Shown here: piece by piece, positions 1-6,989 of the stretch
Position numbering within the stretch: the stretch's first letter is position 1
Layout: each line of letters begins with the position of its first letter
DNA from: an uncultured Leptolyngbyaceae cyanobacterium
GTDB lineage: Bacteria > Cyanobacteriota > Cyanobacteriia > Leptolyngbyales > Leptolyngbyaceae
Length of the DNA: 64,000 nucleotides
Assembly (NCBI GenBank): GCA_938023035.1
Contig: CALIDI010000005.1
Location: forward strand, 1-64,000
Direction: 5' to 3'
The notes under the pieces: generated by a model
Seen by the model: only the letters and a program-made list of their open reading frames with translations
What the model was told of the DNA's origin: nothing
Databases searched by the model: none
Translations under genes and position numbers: made by a program

Positions 1-37
1 GCGGCAGCGACAGGGGACTTTTCGGCGATGTAACCAT
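1..37 (-). CDS. 5' end of an unidentified protein gene, cut by the window edge
   Basis: An ATG on the minus strand at 37 opens a frame that stays open to the first base of the window (M-V-T-S-P-K-S-P-L-S-L-P). A GAGAGGA ribosome-binding sequence lies about seven bases upstream, which is why I think a real gene starts here. Only twelve codons are visible, so no family can be assigned. It runs in the same direction as the two-component genes, but about 100 bases separate it from the end of the kinase gene. Confidence 0.4.
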   Translation of the reverse strand, partial: MVTSPKSPLSLP

Positions 38-137
38 GAATGAGTCCTCTCACAAAAGGCAGAGCAAAGCGTCTCTAAGCTTATTTTACTGGCTTCCCGA
101 TGAATACTGGTGACGTGACACGGTGATCGGGCATTGG

Positions 138-1424
138 TCAGATTATCTGCCGGGGTAGGGTGAGTTCAAAACAGGCCCCTTTACCCGGCTCGCTCCGGAC
201 GGTAATTTGCCCCCCGTGAGCTTGAGCAATTTGTTGCGCGATCGCCAGTCCCAAACCAAATCCTTCTGATTGCGAGCGGGTGGCATTAACTCGATAGAAG
301 CGATCGAAAACATAGGGCAATGCGTCGGCAGAAATACCAGGCCCATCATCGTTGACTTGCATCACAGCCCAACGCCCCTGAGTCATCAACCGCAGTTGCA
401 CCCTGCTATGAGGAGGCGAATATTTAATCGCATTATCCGTCAGGTTCGTGATTGCCTGACCCAGTAAATCGGGATCGGCAGCGACCATCACCGCTTGATT
501 CGGCAACTCACAGTCCACCGTCATGGTTTTGGTTTGTGCCAGAGCTGCCACATCCCAGGCTAATTCCTGCACAAGCTTCGTCAAATCAATCAACTCCAGA
601 TCCTCTGAGCGGAGTCGCCCCTCATGGCGGGCAAGAAACAGCAAATCTCCCACCAAACGACTCATCCCCCTGATAATATGCACAATCTTTTCCAATCGCA
701 AACGAGCGCCAGACTCAATATCTGAAGCAGACATTAATCCAAGTTGGGCATGGCCTAACACCTTGGCCAGGGGGGTGCGCAGTTCGTGCGAAGCATTCGT
801 AGTGAAGTGGTGTAACCGCTGGTAAGACTGCTGCAAGGGTTGCATCGCTACCCCACCTAACCACCAACCCGTCAGGGCAATCATACCGAGGGCGGCAGGA
901 ACTCCTAATGTCAGCAGCAGTCGCAATTGGCTCAGGGTGTGTTGCAGGGGAGTTAACGGCACTGCAATTTGCAAATACCCAATCAAGTTCCCTTCGTGTC
1001 GGACTGGAAGGGTTACTTGCCGCAAGGAAAGGGGTGGGGTGTCCGTTGCATTGGTCGGCGTGACAGTTTCAAATCCCATAGTCGTAACATACAGACTGGA
1101 TGGCTGCTGCTTAACAAATCGAGCCAGTTTACCGTTGCTCGTGTACCAACGGGCGTAAGCAATCTTGCTGTCCATCGGAAGTGTGTTACTGCCCAACATG
1201 GGGACATGATCCAACCGGGGTTGCAGCCGTCCTTGGCGCAAGCGATATTGAATGCCCCCCGCCATGACTCGCGCTTTACTTTCCAACTCGGTGTCAAAGG
1301 CTTGCAAGCGACCGCGCACCTCCAGCACATACACACTCGCCGCAAACACGACTAAAATGCTGCCCATCGACAACGTGAACCAACGGGCTAAATTGCGACG
1401 GCTCTGTTGAAACAGGTTAGGCAT
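138..1424 (-). CDS. Membrane-bound sensor histidine kinase
   Basis: This is a 428-residue HisKA/HATPase_c kinase that should autophosphorylate and pass the phosphate to the response regulator encoded just upstream. Membrane segments lie at about residues 15-36 and 168-190, and the periplasmic sensor domain of about 130 residues between them has no recognisable fold. The H-box NASHELRTP places the phospho-accepting histidine at residue 213. The N-box (DNAIKYS), the G1 box (DDGPGIS) and the G2 box (GFGLGLA) all follow. I chose the ATG at 1424, which overlaps the end of the regulator gene by eight bases, because this suggests translational coupling. A longer in-frame start at 1499 would add only residues that overlap the regulator. 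The stimulus is unknown. The pair resembles RppA/RppB-type cyanobacterial systems, but I do not assign a symbol. Confidence 0.9.
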   Translation of the reverse strand: MPNLFQQSRRNLARWFTLSMGSILVVFAASVYVLEVRGRLQAFDTELESKARVMAGGIQYRLRQGRLQPRLDHVPMLGSNTLPMDSKIAYARWYTSNGKLARFVKQQPSSLYVTTMGFETVTPTNATDTPPLSLRQVTLPVRHEGNLIGYLQIAVPLTPLQHTLSQLRLLLTLGVPAALGMIALTGWWLGGVAMQPLQQSYQRLHHFTTNASHELRTPLAKVLGHAQLGLMSASDIESGARLRLEKIVHIIRGMSRLVGDLLFLARHEGRLRSEDLELIDLTKLVQELAWDVAALAQTKTMTVDCELPNQAVMVAADPDLLGQAITNLTDNAIKYSPPHSRVQLRLMTQGRWAVMQVNDDGPGISADALPYVFDRFYRVNATRSQSEGFGLGLAIAQQIAQAHGGQITVRSEPGKGACFELTLPRQII

Positions 1425-2109
1425 TGAGTTTGGTGGAGGATAGTGCACTGAGGCGATAACCCGCTCCATAAACAGTTTTGATCGCGCGATCGGCGCCAAT
1501 CACCTGCAACCGCTGGCGCAATCGCCGGATCTGCACCGTGATGGCATTGTGTCCCGGTTCTGCTTCCCAATTCCAGAGGGCTTGCTCGATCTGATCGCGG
1601 GTAAGAATTTGGCGGGGATGACGCAAAAACAATTCCAGTAATTGGGCTTCGCGATGAGAGAGGGAAACTTGCCGTCCCTGAAAGTCTGCGGTCAAGGTTG
1701 ATAAGTCCAGACCTAAGTCTCCTAAGCGCAAAATGGAGTCTTGCCAATGGGTCGATCGCCGTCCCAAAGCCCGTACTCGCGCCAGCAATTCCAGCATATC
1801 GATGGGTTTGACTAAATAGTCGTCTGCGCCCGCATCCAACCCCATCACCTTATCCTTAGTACTGTCTCTGGCGGTCAGCATCAGAACCGGGGCTGTTTTG
1901 CCAATCGTGCGATAGTGCTGACAGAGGTCGATGCCGCTGCCAGTGGGCAACATCCAATCCAGAATCAACAGATCATACTCCTGCTGCTCCAACAACCAGG
2001 TTGCGACTTCAGCCGTCTCCACCCCATCCACCACATGCCCAATCTGCGATAAGACCGTATTGAGTGGCTCTAGCAACTCTGGGTCATCTTCCACCACTAA
2101 GATTTTCAT
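1417..2109 (-). CDS. OmpR/PhoB-family response regulator
   Basis: This is a 230-residue two-domain transcription factor. The receiver domain covers about residues 1-118. It has the acidic pair E7/D8-D9, the phosphoacceptor D51 in LLILDWMLP, the conserved T in MLTARD and K in DYLVKP. A winged-helix DNA-binding domain (about 130-225) carries the LSHREAQLLELFLRHP and ITVQIRRLRQRL segments typical of OmpR/PhoB. It is the first gene of a two-gene operon, and its stop codon lies inside the kinase start region. The extended DWMLP and VKPIDMLELLARVRAL segments resemble cyanobacterial RppA-like regulators. The target genes cannot be told from the sequence. Confidence 0.93.
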   Translation of the reverse strand: MKILVVEDDPELLEPLNTVLSQIGHVVDGVETAEVATWLLEQQEYDLLILDWMLPTGSGIDLCQHYRTIGKTAPVLMLTARDSTKDKVMGLDAGADDYLVKPIDMLELLARVRALGRRSTHWQDSILRLGDLGLDLSTLTADFQGRQVSLSHREAQLLELFLRHPRQILTRDQIEQALWNWEAEPGHNAITVQIRRLRQRLQVIGADRAIKTVYGAGYRLSALSSTKLNA

Positions 2110-2235
2110 AGACTTCCCTTTGGAATTACGCTTGTCTCACTGGGAATTGGCTAAACAGGATAAAAACTACTATATACTAATGAAATATTTTCTCAACTGT
2201 TGAGTAACTGTCTGCGATAGATTGCAATTTTAGCT

Positions 2236-2637
2236 ATGGCGTTTCTTCGCCCATCCTCTCTAAAAAAGCTCCATCTCAAGCGCTTAGGCTTAGAGTTTTG
2301 GCTGCCGTTACCCTGCATCGCTCTCTTGTTTTGGGTTGGTGGAGATGTTGTGAATCAGCAACTCTTAAGTTATGCCTACCATCCCAATCGCTACTTGCAG
2401 ACGGATGATCCTCCTAGAATTCAGTTCAGTGCCTCAGTGTTAGCGATCGAGGTTGAAATTAACCAACGGCTGAAGTTCACTAAGGTGATCGTCAAGACAA
2501 CCAACTCCCCCTTGAAAGCTCTGGAACTTGAGTTTCCGCTGACGGAGGTTACAGACGTAGAAGCCGCGATCTCTAGTGAGCTGAATATCAGTGTTAAGAC
2601 AGTAAAGGACTTATCACGGTTTCAGTTTAAAGAATAA
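2236..2637 (+). CDS. Small single-pass membrane protein of unknown function
   Basis: This is a 133-residue protein that I do not recognise. A basic N-terminus (about residues 8-17) is followed by one hydrophobic segment (about 20-36, LPLPCIALLFWVGGDVV). The rest is soluble and presumably faces the periplasm. It could be an uncleaved signal anchor. The gene starts 126 bases from the divergent response regulator and ends 89 bases before the M23 peptidase gene on the same strand, so co-transcription with the peptidase is possible. Confidence 0.6.
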   Translation: MAFLRPSSLKKLHLKRLGLEFWLPLPCIALLFWVGGDVVNQQLLSYAYHPNRYLQTDDPPRIQFSASVLAIEVEINQRLKFTKVIVKTTNSPLKALELEFPLTEVTDVEAAISSELNISVKTVKDLSRFQFKE

Positions 2638-2726
2638 AGCTTTGATTTAAAGTTTTACCCTGGGGCTGATTTTTCAGATCCCTCCGGATTTGGGGACGGT
2701 TAGCGCGAAACCTCTAGCGGAGTTTT

Positions 2727-3989
2727 TTGTCAAAGCCTATGCTCGAATTACTGACTCCGCTGACTGTGCAGCAGCCAGCCCTCCCAATTTTAGAGCCGCT
2801 GTCTACAGATGCTCAGGCTGCTACTGGTACTGCGGTAGAGCCATTACCGCAAAGTACCTGTATCTCTAATCCAGAAACGACTGCCCCTGCTTTTGTGGTT
2901 CAAGCGTCATCCTGTTTGTCGCAAGGCATTTCTGCTCAGGCTGTTACAGCGCAAACACCGGCTTCTAGCATAGAGACGACAACAGCGGGGTTGCTAGTTC
3001 CCGTTGTTCAAACTGAAATGGCTTCTGTCCGAAGTGCTTCCTTTTCAAGCAATCAGCCCCCTAATCCGAATGACCGAGACCGGGCGATTGCCCAACGGCA
3101 ACAAGAACTTGAGGTTAAATTGGCTGAGATTGTGGCCCGCGATCGCCAGCAAATTACTCAATCAACTGAAGATCTGCGGATTACCCAGGCGATGGCCTAC
3201 GCCCAGCAGGGCAACTATAGCGCTGCTCGCCGCCAGTTAGCAGATCCCAACATTCCCCTAGCGCTGCGCAACCGCACTCTGGGGCATATCAACACCTTGG
3301 AAGCTGCCAGCATGCGCCAATCCAATCCCACGGGAGTAACAGCGGGCAGCACCGACCTGCACCCAGAACGGACAACACACCACCAGCCGAGATTCATTCT
3401 GAATCAACCCGCTGCGGCCCCCGACCCCAACCCCGGCCTCACCCAAATCGCGACCGCATCTTACCCTTTGCCAGAGTTACCTCCCCCCTTATTGCCAACT
3501 CCCACCTTGGCAGTGTTACCTGACCCCACAACTGCCGCCAGCTCTGAGTTTCGCTTTCCCCTACCGGCTCCTGTTCCTATTACTTCTGGGTTTGGTTGGC
3601 GCAGGCACCCGATTTTGGGCGATCGCCGCATGCATCGGGGAACTGACTTGGGCGCACCTCACGGCACTCCAGTTGTCGCGGCTTTTTCAGGACGGGTGAC
3701 GACTGCGCGATCGCTGCGAGGCTATGGTCTTACCGTCACAGTTGAACATGAGAGTGGCGCTCAGGATAGCCTCTATGCTCACCTATCTGAAATTGCGGTG
3801 CGTCCAGGGCAATGGGTGCAAGCGGGTGCCATGCTGGGACGGGTCGGTAGTACGGGCCTCTCAACGGGGCCACATTTGCACTTTGAATTACGACAGCGCA
3901 CGGCTGAAGGGTGGCAACACTTTGATCCAGGGCCACATTTGCGTTGGGCCATGGCCCAATTGGGGCAATCGCGTCCGCCCGCTCTGTGA
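2727..3989 (+). CDS. M23-family metallopeptidase (LytM/NlpD-like)
   Basis: This is a probable cell-wall endopeptidase or an activator of one. The C-terminal third (about residues 280-410) is an M23 domain. It has the zinc ligands of the HRGTD motif and the GPHLHFEL motif, within a typical beta-sheet scaffold (GTPVVAAFSGRV, YGLTVTVEHESG). The middle part has a short alanine- and glutamine-rich helical stretch (about 115-200), and the flanks are rich in proline and threonine. No ordinary signal peptide is visible. The frame opens with TTG at 2727 after an in-frame stop at 2715, and the first ATG is at 2739. A GGAG lies four bases before the TTG. Export is therefore uncertain, even though the family normally acts on peptidoglycan in the periplasm. 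An SGNH hydrolase gene follows. Confidence 0.85.
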   Translation: MSKPMLELLTPLTVQQPALPILEPLSTDAQAATGTAVEPLPQSTCISNPETTAPAFVVQASSCLSQGISAQAVTAQTPASSIETTTAGLLVPVVQTEMASVRSASFSSNQPPNPNDRDRAIAQRQQELEVKLAEIVARDRQQITQSTEDLRITQAMAYAQQGNYSAARRQLADPNIPLALRNRTLGHINTLEAASMRQSNPTGVTAGSTDLHPERTTHHQPRFILNQPAAAPDPNPGLTQIATASYPLPELPPPLLPTPTLAVLPDPTTAASSEFRFPLPAPVPITSGFGWRRHPILGDRRMHRGTDLGAPHGTPVVAAFSGRVTTARSLRGYGLTVTVEHESGAQDSLYAHLSEIAVRPGQWVQAGAMLGRVGSTGLSTGPHLHFELRQRTAEGWQHFDPGPHLRWAMAQLGQSRPPAL

Positions 3990-4084
3990 TTACGGGGCTA
4001 CACCCGTGAAGAAATGCGCTTTTGTCCTGATTGGACGATCGCGGCAATGTTAAAGAAAGGGACATCTTCACCTCACCCTCTGTA

Positions 4085-5002
4085 ATGAGTGATCCGACCT
4101 TACTTGCAGCCTTTGCCTTGAGTCAAAGAGCCGCCAATCCAGAACCAGTGAGTTGGGTTCAGTCTGCGCCCGGCGCAACAACTCCGACTTCCTCAGATTC
4201 TGTTTCCAATCCAGTTTCCTTCGCAGTTAACCTGCCAGAGCGCTCGGTTGACCCGAATGAGTTTGCATCTCCCCTGCGCCCTCAATCAGGGGCACAACTG
4301 TTTAGCCAGCGCTGGGCTGCACTTCGCTCTGGCAGGCTTTACACCCGCTTGCCAGCCAATAGCTTTCAGGCTTTATGGCAACGGGCATGGCAACAACCGA
4401 CTTACCAGCAATGGCGACAGTTGTTAGCAGCTGAGGCACGGGCCGTTGCTGCTGGCCAGGGAAATAACCGGTTGTCTATCTTACTAGGGGATTCTCTAAG
4501 TCTGTGGTTTCCCTGCGATCGCCTACCCAGCCATCATCTCTGGCTCAATCAGGGTATCTCTGGTGATACAACACGCAGTATCCTCCAGCGTTTGGGCGAC
4601 TTTGCCCAAACCCGCCCCCACACCATCTATTTAATGGCCGGTGTCAACGACCTCAAGATGGGTTTTACGGATACTGAAATTCTTAATAATTTGCATCAAA
4701 TTTTGGTTCGCTTGCAGCAACAGCACCCCCAGACTCAGATCGTGATGCAATCGATTTTGCCAACTCGCACTCCGCAAATTTCTAACCATCGGATTCAGCA
4801 TCTCAATCAGGCGCTTTGGACAATGAGTCAGCGTTATGGCGTTACCTATCTGGATGTGTATACACCCATGGCCGATCCAGATGGATTTTTACAAACAAGC
4901 CTTACAACCGATGGGCTACACCTGAACCCCAAAGGGTACCAGACTTGGGAGTGGGCACTCCGGGGGGTAGATGGCTTGCTGGCGCAAACATCTGTGCAGT
5001 AA
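4085..5002 (+). CDS. SGNH/GDSL-family hydrolase
   Basis: This is a 305-residue esterase- or lipase-like enzyme. The catalytic fold occupies about residues 128-300. Block I is ILLGDSLS (serine near 137), block III is GVNDLK, and block V is DGLHLNPKGY, which supplies Asp and His. The first 125 residues are low-complexity (Pro, Ser, Gln) with no clear signal peptide. I prefer the ATG at 4085 over a TTG at 4031 because the extra residues are not hydrophobic or domain-like. It lies 95 bases after the M23 peptidase gene on the same strand. A role in acyl-ester turnover at the cell surface is plausible but is inference. The substrate is unknown. Confidence 0.85.
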   Translation: MSDPTLLAAFALSQRAANPEPVSWVQSAPGATTPTSSDSVSNPVSFAVNLPERSVDPNEFASPLRPQSGAQLFSQRWAALRSGRLYTRLPANSFQALWQRAWQQPTYQQWRQLLAAEARAVAAGQGNNRLSILLGDSLSLWFPCDRLPSHHLWLNQGISGDTTRSILQRLGDFAQTRPHTIYLMAGVNDLKMGFTDTEILNNLHQILVRLQQQHPQTQIVMQSILPTRTPQISNHRIQHLNQALWTMSQRYGVTYLDVYTPMADPDGFLQTSLTTDGLHLNPKGYQTWEWALRGVDGLLAQTSVQ

Positions 5003-5070
5003 AGTCGTCTTTTGAAACAAAGGGTCTAACACATTCATCGACTACTTTTACTTTAAAGGCGAGAGCTTGG

Positions 5071-5126
5071 CCACAAAGACGCGGAGGGCAAAAAGAGAGA
5101 GTTCTGTATGCTCGATGTCTTTGTGG
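5071..5126. repeat. Intergenic inverted repeat of the 'CCACAAAGAC' type
   Basis: Perfect 10-base arms (CCACAAAGAC at 5071-5080 and GTCTTTGTGG at 5117-5126) enclose 36 bases. A related element lies at 10522-10579, and a half copy lies near 19708-19727. It sits in the short gap between the convergent SGNH hydrolase and maf genes, so it may also act as a bidirectional stem after both. Confidence 0.6.
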
Positions 5127-5186
5127 TAAACCCTAAGTTAGAAGTGGGCCACTGGTTGGCTAGAAAATCGCCTCAGGTCTTTCCTC

Positions 5187-5783
5187 TTACCAGAATTGGG
5201 TAATGTCTAGGCCAATGTCTTCTAGCATGGCGCGCAACAGCGGCAGGCTCAGGCCAATCACATTAGTATGGCAACCAACGAGTTTTTCCACAAAGACGCC
5301 CCCTTTACCCTCTAGGGCGAAGCAACCGGCACAATGCAAGGGTTCTCCGGTAGCAACGTAGGCTTGAATCTGACGATCGCTCGGCTGAGCAAAATGAACT
5401 TCCGTAACCTGACGCTGCACGAGGGTTTTAACTGGGTCAGCTAACCAAATCAGGGCGTGGCCAGTGTACAAATAACCGACTTGTCCCCGCATTTGCTGCC
5501 AACGGGCGATCGCCTCCTGGGCATCAGCGGGTTTACCATGAATTTCGCCATTGATCGCAAGCACCGAGTCGCAGCCCAATACCACTGCTGGGTAGTCGGC
5601 TCGGTCTAGCTGTGTCGCGACAGCCTGCGCCTTGCAAAGAGCCAGCGTCCGCACTAGAGTATCTGGATCTGCTGCCTGTATCTGAGATTCATCAAATTGA
5701 CTGGGGCGCACTTGGGGCGCAATTCCCACTGCTTTGAGTAAACGAAGCCGAGCCGGTGAAGCCGAAGCAAGAATGAACCGCAT
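5187..5783 (-). CDS. maf: Maf-like nucleoside triphosphate pyrophosphatase
   Basis: This is a 198-residue Maf/YhdE-family protein. These enzymes hydrolyse non-canonical or excess dTTP/UTP to monophosphates and were first linked to septum formation. The family's N-terminal signature is present ([13 protein letters not shown]). The conserved aspartate region ([20 protein letters not shown]), the [21 protein letters not shown] segment and the [13 protein letters not shown] tail also match. Length is normal. The gene is convergent with the SGNH hydrolase gene and lies upstream of nothing obviously related. The GST gene upstream on the same strand ends 170 bases before it. Confidence 0.92.
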   Translation of the reverse strand: MRFILASASPARLRLLKAVGIAPQVRPSQFDESQIQAADPDTLVRTLALCKAQAVATQLDRADYPAVVLGCDSVLAINGEIHGKPADAQEAIARWQQMRGQVGYLYTGHALIWLADPVKTLVQRQVTEVHFAQPSDRQIQAYVATGEPLHCAGCFALEGKGGVFVEKLVGCHTNVIGLSLPLLRAMLEDIGLDITQFW

Positions 5784-5953
5784 GAATCTAAACCGCTACC
5801 ACATCACCCCATTACCCTATCACCTGCTCAGCCAAGCCAATAACAGACTCGGCAGTAGGCTCTAAGCCGTTACTCTTATCCCTCTGTCACTCCACCTGCT
5901 GTCAGCCGGCAATCAAAGCTAGCGCGCTGAGGGCAGTCAAAGCGCCTGTATTT

Positions 5954-6556
5954 CTATGGCACCTGCATCCCGCGCTTGACCGCTGGACGCGCCTGCACCC
6001 TTTCAAACCAATGCTTCAGGTGTGGATGATTATCCAACGTTAAGCCCTGAAAAGGGTAGGCCGCTACCCACGGAAATAGGGCGATATCAGCGATACTGTA
6101 CTCACCGCAGATATACTCCTGCTCGGCCAATTGCTGATTCAGCACCCCGTACAAGCGCAGAGTTTCACGCTCGTAACGCTCGATCGCATAGGGAATGGGT
6201 TCTGGGGCATAACGCTTAAAGTGGTTTAATTGCCCAAACATTGGCCCGACACTGCCCACTTGAAACATCAGCCATTCCAAAACCCGAAAGCGATCGCGCT
6301 GATTGATTGGGAGGAAACAACCAGCTTTTTCAGCGAGATAGATCAAAATCGCGCCGGACTCAAACACCGTAATATCGGTCTCGCGGTCAATAATGGCAGG
6401 AATTTTGCTGTTGGGGTTAATGGCCACATACTCAGGCGTAAACTGCTCCCCTTTCGTGATGTCAATTCTATGCACCGTATAGGGAAGTTGCACTTCTTCC
6501 AACAAGATGGAAACTTTACGCCCATTCGGTGTGCTAAATGTAAAGAGATCGATCAT
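5954..6556 (-). CDS. Glutathione S-transferase (YfcG/YghU-like)
   Basis: This is a 200-residue cytosolic GST. The thioredoxin-like N-terminal domain (about 1-80) contains FTFSTPNGRKVSILLEE. It also has the cis-proline region NPNSKIPAI followed by the glutathione-binding E-S pair (VFESGAILIYLAEK). The helical C-terminal domain runs from about 88 to 200. The Asn-Gly in the first helix turn, in place of Tyr or Ser, matches the Nu-class/YfcG group, which often shows disulfide reductase activity. It is probably monocistronic and has no functional neighbour. Confidence 0.88.
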   Translation of the reverse strand: MIDLFTFSTPNGRKVSILLEEVQLPYTVHRIDITKGEQFTPEYVAINPNSKIPAIIDRETDITVFESGAILIYLAEKAGCFLPINQRDRFRVLEWLMFQVGSVGPMFGQLNHFKRYAPEPIPYAIERYERETLRLYGVLNQQLAEQEYICGEYSIADIALFPWVAAYPFQGLTLDNHPHLKHWFERVQARPAVKRGMQVP

Positions 6557-6989
6557 AACTGAGTTGTGAATGAAATTTGAGCGCCAATTGACTTAAATCA
6601 GCGCACTAATTAGCTTAAATCAGAGCGCTCACTATGATAGCCATGCAGCATGTCAGGCGAAACACCCAAAACACCCAAAAGAGAGATGAGCAGCTAACCG
6701 GCCACACCGCCAGAAAATCCTAGTTTTCTTTTTTGATGAGAGCAGTCGCCCTTAGCTCAACAGTGAGTGGCTCAGAAAGATAAGTTGCATGTATCTTTGC
6801 TGCTAAGTGATAATACTGGCCTATCCGTTGCTTGGCAAGGGGGTGTAGCCCCTTTGGTAACGGCTTCAGCTCCTATATTTCTGAGAAGTCAGCGGTTCTA
6901 TTAAATGGGATCACGTTTGAGCAGGTCTTGGCGGTCATGATTAATCTTTAAGTTAGGGGTTAAATCTGACACCTTAGCACATGATTTTT
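6557..6989. other. Intergenic region without an identified gene
   Basis: These 433 bases between the GST gene and the RND permease gene hold no convincing reading frame. A small stem (AAGGGG and CCCCTT around 6837-6854) may be a transcription terminator after the permease gene. The segment around 6660-6680 is a short ACACCCAAA direct repeat. Nothing else was recognised. Confidence 0.5.
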
